Of a stretch of DNA of 64,000 nucleotides, positions 25,627 through 33,723 are shown in pieces (the stretch's first letter is position 1; each line of letters begins with the position of its first letter). The DNA comes from Bacteroidota bacterium. GTDB lineage: Bacteria > Bacteroidota > Bacteroidia > Bacteroidales > Tenuifilaceae. The notes under the pieces were generated by a model. That model had not been told where the DNA came from, did not search any database, and saw only the letters and a list, made by a program, of their open reading frames with translations. Location of the stretch: the NCBI GenBank assembly GCA_029560875.1, contig JAKQKB010000089.1:112644-176643 (forward strand). The letters are read 5' to 3'. The translations under genes and the position numbers were made by a program.

Positions 25627-25672
25627 ACACACAAATGTTAAATTATTTTCACATAATTTAACATTTGTGTGT
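25627..25672. promoter_or_regulatory. perfect 19-bp inverted repeat upstream of the peptide locus (putative operator or terminator)
   Basis: ACACACAAATGTTAAATTA (25627-25645) and its exact complement (25654-25672) enclose 8 bases. The right arm covers TTTG at 25664-25667, which could be the -33 element of the promoter at 25691. A regulator binding here would control the locus. The T-run at 25681 also allows a terminator reading. Confidence 0.65.
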
Positions 25673-25690
25673 GATATATATTTTTTTTAT

Positions 25691-25698
25691 TACATTTG
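25691..25698 (+). promoter_or_regulatory. promoter -7 box of the grasp-with-spasm locus
   Basis: TACATTTG matches TAnnTTTG and lies 43 bases before the precursor ATG. Confidence 0.65.
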
Positions 25699-25741
25699 AA
25701 CGTGATAATAACACATAATATTAACTATTAAAATTTAAATT

Positions 25742-25948
25742 ATGAGAAAAAACAAGACTTTAGAGCAATTATCTGCTCAAAAATTTGTACAATTGTCTAA
25801 TGTTAACCTAGGCATGTTGAATGGAGGTGAAGCAAAAAGTTTGACATTTATTCAAGGTGAAAATACTTACGTTACAGTAAATACAGACATTATCGGACAT
25901 GAAGATAATGGTGGTACTGGTACTATTATCATAGACTGTGGTAGGTAA
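25742..25948 (+). CDS. GG-leader precursor peptide of a grasp-with-spasm ribosomal peptide
   Basis: The 68-residue peptide has an amphipathic leader (KTLEQLSAQKFVQLSNVNLG) ending with the double-glycine motif LNGG at residues 26-29. The predicted 39-residue core is rich in Thr, Asp and Glu and ends TIIIDCGR, with its only Cys at position 66. The leader pattern with LSNVNLGMLNGGE matches Bacteroidota natural-product precursors known to me. ATP-grasp partners of such precursors make ester or amide links between acidic and hydroxyl or amino side chains; the abundance of Thr and Asp/Glu fits. The mature structure is unknown. Confidence 0.82.
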   Translation: MRKNKTLEQLSAQKFVQLSNVNLGMLNGGEAKSLTFIQGENTYVTVNTDIIGHEDNGGTGTIIIDCGR

Positions 25949-25961
25949 ATTTGATAATTCT

Positions 25962-25997
25962 AAATTTCAGATAAGAGCGCCCTCTTATCTGAAATTT
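25962..25997 (+). terminator. attenuator hairpin between precursor and modifying enzymes
   Basis: AAATTTCAGATAAGAG and its perfect 16-base complement enclose CGCC, ending with a short T-run. It lies 13 bases after the precursor stop and 17 before the ATP-grasp gene. It probably gives more precursor mRNA than enzyme mRNA. Confidence 0.8.
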
Positions 25998-26014
25998 TAC
26001 AAGATGCTTGAAAT

Positions 26015-26953
26015 ATGATTAATATTATTTCAGAATATGCAGATAGTTCAACAAATAAGGTTATAGATTGGCTATTGTATTATAATCATGCCTTTAACCG
26101 TATAAATGCAGACGTTTCTTTAAAATGCCAAGATATTATTATTGATAATTCTAAAATTAAAAAAAAGAAAGATATTTTATGGTTTAGGAGAGGGCGAATA
26201 CAATTAAAGAATCCTTATGTTGTTTTTGAAGATGAAGAATTGGATAAGGATCTAAAAGAACAACTAACTAATGAAAAAAGAATTCTTACCGAGTATGTTT
26301 ATAGAAAAATTAAATCTAATTCTAAAAGTATAGGGGATTTTTACAAAACGATTGATTTAAATAAATTAAATGTTCTTGAAAAAGCTAAAGAAACTGGGTT
26401 AAAGATTCCCCCTACATTAATTACAACCAGTAAAGAAAGCCTAGTTACATTTTTTAGAGAGCATAAAAATATTATAACAAAGGCAATTTCTGATGTTAAA
26501 GCATTTAACTATAATAGAAAGGGTTTTATTTACACCTACACATCTATGGTAGAAGATATTGAATCTCTTCCAGATGAATTTTTCCCTTCTTTATTTCAAA
26601 AAAATATTTCAAAAAAATATGAACTTCGAGTATTTTATTTAAATAAGAAATTTTATTCTATGGCTATTTTTTCTCAAAATGATTCACAAACAAAAACAGA
26701 TTTTCGAAATTATAATTTTGAAAAACCTAATCGTAATGTTCCTTATAGCCTACCGCGAGTAGTGAAAGTTAAGATAAATAAACTAATGAAAGTTCTCGAA
26801 CTTGAAACAGGATCATTAGATTTACTCGTTGATGAAAATGATGATTATTATTTTTTAGAAATTAATCCTGTCGGACAATACGGAATGGTCAGTTATCCAT
26901 GCAATTATTATCTTGACAAGATAATTGCCGAAGAACTAATAAGAAATAAATGA
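26015..26953 (+). CDS. gwsG: ATP-grasp peptide maturase of the grasp-with-spasm system
   Basis: The 312-residue protein is an ATP-grasp ligase relative of the graspetide (microviridin-like) enzymes. The central part has LNVLEKAKETGLKIPPTLIT and a nucleotide-binding strand with KAIS (near 155). The C-terminal metal-binding motif is LDLLVDENDDYYFLEINPVG, with the D...ExNPxG signature. It is predicted to activate acidic side chains of the precursor core and close rings. The locus order precursor-grasp-SPASM identifies the system; the gene name is assigned by family resemblance. Confidence 0.87.
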   Translation: MINIISEYADSSTNKVIDWLLYYNHAFNRINADVSLKCQDIIIDNSKIKKKKDILWFRRGRIQLKNPYVVFEDEELDKDLKEQLTNEKRILTEYVYRKIKSNSKSIGDFYKTIDLNKLNVLEKAKETGLKIPPTLITTSKESLVTFFREHKNIITKAISDVKAFNYNRKGFIYTYTSMVEDIESLPDEFFPSLFQKNISKKYELRVFYLNKKFYSMAIFSQNDSQTKTDFRNYNFEKPNRNVPYSLPRVVKVKINKLMKVLELETGSLDLLVDENDDYYFLEINPVGQYGMVSYPCNYYLDKIIAEELIRNK

Positions 26954-27076
26954 ACCATTTCACAAAATTGAGTTTTATTAAATATAAATATGGTTTTTTC
27001 TATATGACTTATTACTTAACAACAAAAAAAAAATCAAATAAATTGTAGAAAGAGATTAATAACAAAAAATAAACGA

Positions 27077-27253
27077 ATGAAATGGTTTAAATTTAAAAGT
27101 AAGGGACTCCCCATATTTTATAAGTATGCAAGAATAAAATATGATACACATGAAAAAGGTTTAGCAATAAAAACCGTTTCAATTGGTTTGTACCAAACTG
27201 GTTCTTTCGAAATAAAAGGTTGTTCAAAACCTATTTCCAAATATAATATATAA
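27077..27253 (+). CDS. 58-residue protein coupled to the SPASM gene
   Basis: A short frame starts MKWFKFKSKGLPIFYKYARI and ends KGCSKPISKYNI. It is basic and beta-rich, with one Cys, and lacks a leader or membrane segment. Its stop overlaps the next start (TAATG at 27251-27255), so translation is coupled. It could be a small recognition or scaffold protein for the modifying enzymes, or a second peptide substrate. No family is recognised. Confidence 0.6.
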   Translation: MKWFKFKSKGLPIFYKYARIKYDTHEKGLAIKTVSIGLYQTGSFEIKGCSKPISKYNI

Positions 27254-28284
27254 TGAAAAGCGGAAAATATTTTAAACTTTTTGCAAATTGCGTGCCTGTA
27301 AAGGGTGTGCAACGATCTGTAATTTATGACTTAACTAGAAATTCATTTAGTTTTATTCCAAATGAATTATACAATATTCTTACAAAATATTCTAATAAAA
27401 AAATTGATGATATAGTAAAAAGATATGGTAAGAATAATAAAGAAACTATTAATGAATATTTTGATTTTTTATTATCTAACGAATATATATTTTATTGTAA
27501 TAAAAAAGAAAAAAAGAACTTTCCGAGTTTAAATTTTAAATATAATTCTCCATATATAGTTACAAATGCAATTATTGAATTGGATGAAAATTCTAATTTT
27601 GATTTTCAAAATTTATTTGAACAATTTGATTCAATTGGGAATATTGACCTTCAGCTTAAAATTATGTTTGATATAAAAATATTTGAACTTCAAGAGATAT
27701 TAGACTACACAATTGACAAGAGAATAAAGTATATTGAAATATATTTACCATATATTAATTTAGAGAAAAGTTTATTAAAAGAATTTCTTGTAAAGAATTT
27801 AAGAGTATCTAAAATGATTTTTTATAATTCAACAAATGATGAAAAGAAAGTAGATATTGATCTAGCAACTGTTATATACAGTAAAAAAGACATGAAGGAT
27901 GTTTCTTGTGGAAATATTAATTTTAATAATTTCTTTATTGAAATGAGTTTTTTTTGTGAATCCCTGTTTTTTAATAATTGTTTAAATCAAAAAATAGCTA
28001 TTGATAGCAGAGGGTATATTAAAAATTGTTTATATATAGATGAATGTTTTGGCAATATCAACGAACATAAAATTTTAGATATTGTAAATACCGCAATTTT
28101 TCAAAAAAAATGGAAGATTAAAAAAGAAGATATAGACGGATGTAAAATATGTGAATTTAGATTTATGTGTTCTGATTGTAGGGCTTTTTTAGAAATGCCA
28201 TCAAATGTATATTCCAAACCTAAATTTTGCAAGTATAATCCAATGAATTATGAAACAGAGAAGTACTTAAGGAATAATTATTAA
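27253..28284 (+). CDS. gwsS: SPASM-domain peptide maturase partner of the grasp-with-spasm system
   Basis: The 343-residue protein starts with a small winged-helix-like segment (SFSFIPNELYNILTKYSN, a peptide-recognition type). The middle is a barrel-like part without the radical-SAM CxxxCxxC motif. The C-terminal SPASM-type cysteine cluster runs through NCLNQ, KNCLYIDECFG, DGCKICEFRFMCSDCRAF and KFCKYNP. In this family the radical-SAM cysteines are known to be missing, so it may act as a structural or iron-sulfur partner and not as a SAM enzyme. It follows the 58-residue gene with a one-base overlap. Confidence 0.85.
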   Translation: MKSGKYFKLFANCVPVKGVQRSVIYDLTRNSFSFIPNELYNILTKYSNKKIDDIVKRYGKNNKETINEYFDFLLSNEYIFYCNKKEKKNFPSLNFKYNSPYIVTNAIIELDENSNFDFQNLFEQFDSIGNIDLQLKIMFDIKIFELQEILDYTIDKRIKYIEIYLPYINLEKSLLKEFLVKNLRVSKMIFYNSTNDEKKVDIDLATVIYSKKDMKDVSCGNINFNNFFIEMSFFCESLFFNNCLNQKIAIDSRGYIKNCLYIDECFGNINEHKILDIVNTAIFQKKWKIKKEDIDGCKICEFRFMCSDCRAFLEMPSNVYSKPKFCKYNPMNYETEKYLRNNY

Positions 28285-28423
28285 TCAATAAAGTTTTTTA
28301 GTCTCTTAAAGAAAAAATAAAGGAAGTTCATAGAGGTAATAGTTGTAATTCGAATACGTAAATGAAATTTTCAACTACTTATTTTTACAATATGAAGTTT
28401 TTGCTTTACTTAACAAATATTAA

Positions 28424-29143
28424 ATGATGAAAAGGCAAACGTTAATTTTAATAGGTTCCTTGTTTTTTGCTCAAGTAACACTAGCTCAAATTTATGATAA
28501 AGAAAGAGTTTTCGAATTTACTTATTCTATTGAAAATAGTAAAAATGCACAAAAAGGAATCGCTTATTTAGCTTGTTCTGAAACTCAAGGAGAAGAATAT
28601 TTAGAAGGACAATATTTAATAATGTGGACAACTGAGTTAAAAGATTTTATTTATGGTTCTTTTAAAATAGGAGTTGGAGAGAATACAGGTGTTGGAGAGG
28701 ATAAAGATTCAATTTATTTACATCCTATGCGACAAGGAGTTTTTGGCATTTTGGAGTATAGTCCTTTTCCCATTGTCTATTTCCCTTTAAAAGAAAATAA
28801 ATCATGGAAATGGAAAGTTGCTATTGGCGAACATTGGGCTAATAAATTAAAATTATCGCCCCAAGAACGCAATTATAAATACGAAGTTACAGGTGTTAAA
28901 AGTATATTATTAAATAAGAAATTCGGAAAAATTGACTGTTATGAAATACATGCAACTTCGATAAACAATAAGTTAAAAAGTAGTTTTTTAGGTTTATTTA
29001 ACTTAGACTATGGTTTTGTAAAAATGACCTATAATAATGTGGATGGGAGTGTTATAATGTTTTCACTTGAAGATATAAACACATGGAAACATTATAAGGA
29101 AAAAGCTGAAAAAGAACAGAGGAATTTGTTTATTAAATATTAG
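28424..29143 (+). CDS. secreted protein of unknown function at the end of the peptide locus
   Basis: The 239 residues start with a signal peptide (QTLILIGSLFFAQVTLAQ, cleavage after AQ near residue 22) followed by a beta-rich domain with several Trp and Tyr (SWKWKVAIGEHWANKL). I recognise no family. The gene is as AT-rich as the maturase genes and lies 139 bp after gwsS on the same strand, so it may have come with the locus. A duplicate ATG at the start leaves the first residue ambiguous. Confidence 0.7.
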   Translation: MMKRQTLILIGSLFFAQVTLAQIYDKERVFEFTYSIENSKNAQKGIAYLACSETQGEEYLEGQYLIMWTTELKDFIYGSFKIGVGENTGVGEDKDSIYLHPMRQGVFGILEYSPFPIVYFPLKENKSWKWKVAIGEHWANKLKLSPQERNYKYEVTGVKSILLNKKFGKIDCYEIHATSINNKLKSSFLGLFNLDYGFVKMTYNNVDGSVIMFSLEDINTWKHYKEKAEKEQRNLFIKY

Positions 29144-29172
29144 ACATTATATAGGTTATAATGTCTAATATT
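29141..29172 (+). terminator. hairpin overlapping the stop codon of the secreted protein gene
   Basis: TAGACATTATA / TATAATGTCTA (29141-29151 / 29157-29167) is a perfect 11-bp stem that includes the TAG stop. The tail is only modestly T-rich. Confidence 0.6.
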
Positions 29173-29466
29173 TAGGATAAGATAAAAAAGCCCACCCTCA
29201 AAAATTAAAACCCTAAACAAACTTTCTCGTTCAACACAATTCGAAAAAAGTAACATAAGGTATGAAAACAATACCAAAGTTTATTGTCACTCTTCGACGA
29301 CAATAAAACCTAGCTGCTAACAAAATGTTAATTTTATTTGGGTTGATTCCGTTTACAGAGTTCATCCCTTTTACTAATTTTACTTCGGGGGATGACAATA
29401 CTGGAGGTAATTCCCAAACAAAATCAACACTCGACCGTTAAATTCAATTCCAAAATCTCAAACTTT
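29173..29466. other. non-coding gap before the WG-repeat gene
   Basis: I see no supported gene or clear structure. An in-frame ATG at 29392 would lengthen the next gene, but the residues it adds do not look like a signal peptide. Confidence 0.5.
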
Positions 29467-29916
29467 ATGAAAAATTGCATAGTAATATTTATCATTCTAT
29501 TGAATTCGCTTGTGGTTTACTCCCAAGGTACCTACAAAAAGGTATATAAATATGGGGAGTATAATGATAATTGGGCTATGGTAAAAACAATTTCAGGAAC
29601 CTATGGCTTTATAAATAGGGAAGGGCAGGAGGTTGTTCCCTCTATTTATGCTAAGATTTATAAGTTTGGCGGGTGTGGGGTGGATTTTGTTTTGTTAAAG
29701 ACTATCTCTGGGATGTATGGGCTAATTAATAAGGAGGGGAAAGAGGTTGTCCCTACAATATATGCTAGGATTGAAAAGTTCGATACAGTAATTAGCGGTG
29801 TTGCGATAGTGAAATCTATATCTGGGAATTACGGTGCCATAAATAGGGAGGGTAAGGAAATAATACCCACCGTTTACAAAAGGGATGAAGTAGTACAAAG
29901 GGCAAAAGCTTTGTAA
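29467..29916 (+). CDS. secreted WG-repeat protein
   Basis: From the ATG at 29467 the protein has 149 residues and a signal peptide (MKNCIVIFIILLNSLVVYSQ). Three WG (KWG) beta repeats follow, each of about 37 residues: YGFINREGQEVVPSIYAKI, YGLINKEGKEVVPTIYARI and YGAINREGKEIIPTVYKR. WG repeats form beta propeller-like surfaces of unknown binding role. With three repeats the protein is short for the group. The upstream ATG at 29392 is rejected because it would bury the signal peptide. Confidence 0.82.
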   Translation: MKNCIVIFIILLNSLVVYSQGTYKKVYKYGEYNDNWAMVKTISGTYGFINREGQEVVPSIYAKIYKFGGCGVDFVLLKTISGMYGLINKEGKEVVPTIYARIEKFDTVISGVAIVKSISGNYGAINREGKEIIPTVYKRDEVVQRAKAL

Positions 29917-30011
29917 ACTTAGTGCATTCTTAGTGTGCCTTTGTGGTTTAAAACGAGTTTAATAAACCATTTATTCTTTTTGTAGAACCTTAGGATGGGA
30001 TTTCACTTTTA

Positions 30012-31445
30012 TTAATTATCCACCCTAGCCTCAATTACATTCTGAATTTCTGTGGGCACATTTGACAGGAAATTGTAGCCAGTTAATGATTCAATGGAAT
30101 CGACACTTACCTTGTAGTACGTCCATGCGTTGGCTGAACAGGCCTGAGTGTTTGGCATAACTACCGCAATTACGCGGGTGTTGGTGCTTATACGGCTTAG
30201 GTCGTTGTTTCCATTGGGTAGCACAACAATAATCTTCCATGTTTTGCTAGGTACCGTTACACCTGAAGAAAGCACAGTAAATGTTCCCTCTCCGCTGGTG
30301 CCACCTTCGCCGTAGGGTCCGCCAATAATATACAGTTCGTTGCCACTATTAATTAAACTTCTACAGTAATTTTCCAGATTAGCCCAGGTTTGCTGATTGT
30401 TATTCGGCGCTTGTGGAATCATATTGGTCATAAGGAATGTGGCAGAGTTATTGGTGGTGCTAGATGTTCTATCGGCACTTGGACACATATGACCTTTGTC
30501 GAATCCGTATGTTGAATAATTAAAGTCGTATTGGGTAACCTTATACCATGTGTCGGGGAGTGTGTTATCAGGTCTGAAATCATCTTGTCTAGAGGTGCTC
30601 CCAATATCGCCAGAGTATAAATGCCAGCTGGTCCAGTTCATAGTGCGCTTTGAGTTGCTGTACGAGAGCACATACTGAGGCTTAACCATAAGGTAATTAT
30701 TTGGGCTAAGAATGTTGTTAACAGCATCGCTAGGATTTCCGAGTAGCATATTATCGTTATCGTTATAGCCAGGGGTGTTCGTTAATGTTGTGAACGATGT
30801 TTCGCTTCCATACTTAGTTCCCACGCTGTTTGTGGCATACGCTCTAATGTAGTACTTAGTGCCAGCAGTTAATCCTCCAACTGAACTTGTGAAGCTTCCT
30901 AATCCTGTGCCATTGCTAGTTTTAGAATCGTCAATGGTTGGGTTTGGGCTTGTACCCCAGCAAACACCCCTTTCTGTAATTGCTGAACCACCATCAATTG
31001 CTATGCTTCCCCCGCATACGGCAGTGTTTTTTGTAATGGACGATACAGAGGAGGTTGATATTGTTGCTAGAGTTGCGCTGGTAGTAAACGGAATGTTTTC
31101 GCCGTAAGCTATTCCGTTCGAGTTTGTCGCGTAAGCTCTAACATGGTAGGTGGTACCAGGGTTGAGATTTGTTATTTGGCTTGTAAAATCGCTGCTTCCT
31201 TTTCCGTTGTCGGTTTTGTTATCGGCTATTGTAGGATTTTCCTGAGTGCTCCAGCATATCCCTTTTGAGTAGATTTCTTCGCCGCCATCGTCCTTAATTA
31301 TACCTCCGCTTAAGGCTGAATTGCTTGCAATATTCTCAATACTTGCGGTCTCAATAGTTGGTTCTGTGGTTTCCTTTTTACATCCAGATTGAATAACTAA
31401 GATAAATGAGACAAGTAGAAGAATTGAGGAAAAGCGGTTTTTCAT
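30012..31445 (-). CDS. lipoprotein DNA/RNA non-specific endonuclease with two Ig/FN3-like modules
   Basis: The 477-residue protein begins with a lipoprotein signal (SILLLVSFILVIQSGC, Cys about residue 22). Two tandem Bacteroidota-type beta modules follow (about 30-125 and 126-220), each with GICWSTQENPTI or GVCWGTSPNPTI and YHVRAYATNSNG. The C-terminal half is a NUC1-type nuclease with YDKGHMCPSADRTSS, in which His is the catalytic base, and NMIPQAPNNNQQTWANLENY, the metal-binding Asn helix. It is probably surface-exposed and degrades nucleic acid outside the cell. The usual DRGH motif reads DKGH. Confidence 0.92.
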   Translation of the reverse strand: MKNRFSSILLLVSFILVIQSGCKKETTEPTIETASIENIASNSALSGGIIKDDGGEEIYSKGICWSTQENPTIADNKTDNGKGSSDFTSQITNLNPGTTYHVRAYATNSNGIAYGENIPFTTSATLATISTSSVSSITKNTAVCGGSIAIDGGSAITERGVCWGTSPNPTIDDSKTSNGTGLGSFTSSVGGLTAGTKYYIRAYATNSVGTKYGSETSFTTLTNTPGYNDNDNMLLGNPSDAVNNILSPNNYLMVKPQYVLSYSNSKRTMNWTSWHLYSGDIGSTSRQDDFRPDNTLPDTWYKVTQYDFNYSTYGFDKGHMCPSADRTSSTTNNSATFLMTNMIPQAPNNNQQTWANLENYCRSLINSGNELYIIGGPYGEGGTSGEGTFTVLSSGVTVPSKTWKIIVVLPNGNNDLSRISTNTRVIAVVMPNTQACSANAWTYYKVSVDSIESLTGYNFLSNVPTEIQNVIEARVDN

Positions 31446-31498
31446 GGCACTTTGTTTTTGTTAGCACCCTCATGACTATATAGTGAGATGTGAACTTG

Positions 31499-31506
31499 CA
31501 AAGTTA
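31499..31506 (-). promoter_or_regulatory. promoter -7 box of the nuclease gene
   Basis: Read on the minus strand, TAACTTTG matches TAnnTTTG, 53 bases before the start codon. Confidence 0.6.
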
Positions 31507-31664
31507 TTGGATTGAATAATAAATGCGTGGCATATTATTCCATATATAATTTGATTGACAGGTTATTACACTTTTTTATTGTTTTAATTTTGATTTATGT
31601 GCTACTAAATGGGTTTTGAGTTAGAAAAAATCTATTTATCTTTTGATTGTCAGAGGTTTGAAAT

Positions 31665-31687
31665 AGAAAAAGCCCTTTTGGGGCTTT
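31665..31687 (-). terminator. intrinsic terminator of the ABC transporter operon
   Basis: AAAGCCC / GGGCTTT (31669-31675 / 31681-31687) with a 5-base loop. Read on the minus strand it ends with TTTTTC. It lies about 130 bases past the permease stop codon; the rest of 31507-31814 shows nothing further. Confidence 0.75.
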
Positions 31688-31814
31688 CGGAAGAAGAGTG
31701 GAAGAATTGCTCTAACAGTTTTTAATCAATATTGGTATTTAGGGTCTAAAAACTAATTTGGTTTTGATTTAATTTTATAGATAATCTAATGTACAATTCT
31801 CCCACCTTTCTGGT

Positions 31815-32585
31815 TTATACAATTCGACGCTTACACCAAAGCAAATATCCTGCCACAAATAGTATTATAAAACCAATTGAATTATAGATAAGGAAATGCT
31901 CCAGTGAAATTTTTCCATGTCCCATTAAAGCATCGTACGATAAATAGCCTTGTACATATGGATGAAAGTGTACATATTTCCAACCTCGTACTAAAACCAT
32001 TCCCGATATAAACCCAACCATTCCAATTCCAAACGGAATGATAACATTGCTCCATTTTAGTGATACTAAGAACTGTATTGCAGTAATTAGTAAACTCGAT
32101 ATTGCCACTATCGCAATTTTTTTTGCAAAAAACAGCATAACAGGTAGGTTTAGGCTAACAAGTTCCGGAAATTTTAAACTTACTACCCATGCACCAAATA
32201 CACTAAAACCAAAGTAAAGTATAAGACTTGTTGAAATTAGTAGTGCGGCAATAACCCATTTACTTAAGTAGGTGTTAAACCTGCTAACAGGGAACGAGAA
32301 TAAATCTTTTAGCGATGATGCTTTGTGTTCCACATTATGAATTAAAACAGCCAAAAGAATGATATAGAACGGGAAAAATACACTACTTGCGGTGCTTAGG
32401 TTATTGTCGAGCAATGTTGCAAAGCCATTTGTTCCTGGGGCAATTAGTTTATCACCTTTGAAAAAGTAGATAAGGGTAAAGAGCGTTGAGATAAATAGCG
32501 GTGCAAGAACTGCAAGTGCCAATGCATAGGTTCTTTTATACTTCAGAATTTCAATTTTTATGCTTGTGAAATATTGTTTTATCAT
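31815..32585 (-). CDS. ABC-2 type transporter permease
   Basis: The 256 residues form six hydrophobic segments (near 18-40, 65-85, 108-130, 145-165, 175-195 and 230-250), as in single-unit ABC-2 permeases of the bacitracin-resistance (BcrB/LanE-G) type. The start lies 12 bases after the stop codon of the ATPase. The divergent neighbour is a LytS/LytTR pair, and such pairs often control antibiotic-peptide exporters. The substrate cannot be read from the sequence. Confidence 0.85.
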   Translation of the reverse strand: MIKQYFTSIKIEILKYKRTYALALAVLAPLFISTLFTLIYFFKGDKLIAPGTNGFATLLDNNLSTASSVFFPFYIILLAVLIHNVEHKASSLKDLFSFPVSRFNTYLSKWVIAALLISTSLILYFGFSVFGAWVVSLKFPELVSLNLPVMLFFAKKIAIVAISSLLITAIQFLVSLKWSNVIIPFGIGMVGFISGMVLVRGWKYVHFHPYVQGYLSYDALMGHGKISLEHFLIYNSIGFIILFVAGYLLWCKRRIV

Positions 32586-32597
32586 GGTATTTTACTT

Positions 32598-33512
32598 TTA
32601 GTTATTAACATTAGTTAAAGCCATAAATACATCTTCCAGATTATGCTCATGGTAGTTTAGTTTATACACGTCGACGCCTTGTTCCACTAGATACCGGTTG
32701 ATTGATGCCGTTTGCTTTTCATTCTCAATGTCCAGTTCTAGTGTCGAATTATTGTTGTGGATTGCAGTAATTCCCTGTGTTTGGAGTAGTTGTTTTGCGC
32801 GGGTTACATCGCCAACCTTTAGTTCGAGTCTTTTGGAATTTGCAAGGGTTAGCTGATTTAGTGTGCCCTGAAAAACCAACTCTCCATTATGAATTAGTCC
32901 AACATGGGAGCACATCCGCTCAATTTCGGCAAGCATATGGCTTGATACAAATATTGTTATACCTTTTTCGGTGTTGAGTTTTATTAAAAGTTCACGGATT
33001 TCCTTAATCCCGTTAGGATCTAAGCCATTTGTAGGTTCGTCGAGTATTAGTAGTTCGGGGTTGTGTATTAATGCCTGTGCAATAGCAATTCTTTGCTTCA
33101 TGCCAAGTGAGTATTTTTTTACAAGGCGTTTGCGGGCGTAAGTCATTCCAACGGTTTCGAGTACCTCGTCAATGCTGCTCTTGGTGGTTCCGTAGTAGCT
33201 TTGGGCTATTCTAAGGTTTTCTTCGCCCGTAAGGTGTCCGTAAAGTGTTGGTTGCTCAACAAATCGCCCAAGGCGTTTCAGAACCGAAAGCCGATTTTTA
33301 GTAACATCCTCGCCAAACAAAAAAACTGAGTCGTGCTTTGTTTGGTACAGATTAAGTAAAACCCTTATCAGTGTAGTTTTTCCTGCCCCGTTAGGACCCA
33401 AGAAACCGAATAAACTCCCCTTGGGCACACTCAAACTCACGTCTTTTAGAATTTGTGTCGACCCAATTGCAAAGGATAGATGCCTAGTTTCGATAATTGA
33501 ATTATTTTCCAT
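32598..33512 (-). CDS. ABC transporter ATP-binding protein
   Basis: The 304 residues contain Walker A GPNGAGKTT, the Q-loop (FVEQPTLYGHLTGEENL), the signature YSLGMKQRIAIAQAL, Walker B LLILDEPTNGLDP and the H-loop VSSHMLAEIE. The C-terminal 90 residues resemble the tail of BcrA-type proteins. I chose the ATG at 33512 (MENNSIIETRHLSFA); a TTG at 33533 would add seven residues without support. It precedes the permease gene and forms an operon with it. Confidence 0.93.
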   Translation of the reverse strand: MENNSIIETRHLSFAIGSTQILKDVSLSVPKGSLFGFLGPNGAGKTTLIRVLLNLYQTKHDSVFLFGEDVTKNRLSVLKRLGRFVEQPTLYGHLTGEENLRIAQSYYGTTKSSIDEVLETVGMTYARKRLVKKYSLGMKQRIAIAQALIHNPELLILDEPTNGLDPNGIKEIRELLIKLNTEKGITIFVSSHMLAEIERMCSHVGLIHNGELVFQGTLNQLTLANSKRLELKVGDVTRAKQLLQTQGITAIHNNNSTLELDIENEKQTASINRYLVEQGVDVYKLNYHEHNLEDVFMALTNVNN

Positions 33513-33620
33513 TGTTTTTTGAATTTTCACCAAAATTCTATTTTAGTTATGCCCATTGCAAATTAATTACACCACGGCGCTCCAATTGGGTACAAATTGT
33601 TCATTGGAAATCACAAAGCC

Positions 33621-33670
33621 GTTGGTACATAAAATTTGCCTGTTGGTACATCCATTTATCCAATGTGTAC
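33621..33670. promoter_or_regulatory. three GTAC-centred repeats at 21-bp spacing, probable LytTR binding array
   Basis: GTTGGTACAT occurs at 33621-33630 and 33642-33651, and a third related site ATGTGTACTT follows at 33663-33672. The GTAC cores begin at 33625, 33646 and 33667, exactly 21 bp apart. A fourth core lies at 33590. LytTR regulators bind direct repeats about 21 bp apart. The array is between the ABC operon (left) and the lytS-like gene (right). Confidence 0.65.
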
Positions 33671-33723
33671 TTTTTGATGATTTAGATTTCCGCAAATCAT
33701 AATTTTCTTACTAATTTGGCGCT

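Noticed and set aside
29392..29466. Upstream start for the WG-repeat protein
   Set aside because: It would put 25 polar residues in front of a clear signal peptide.
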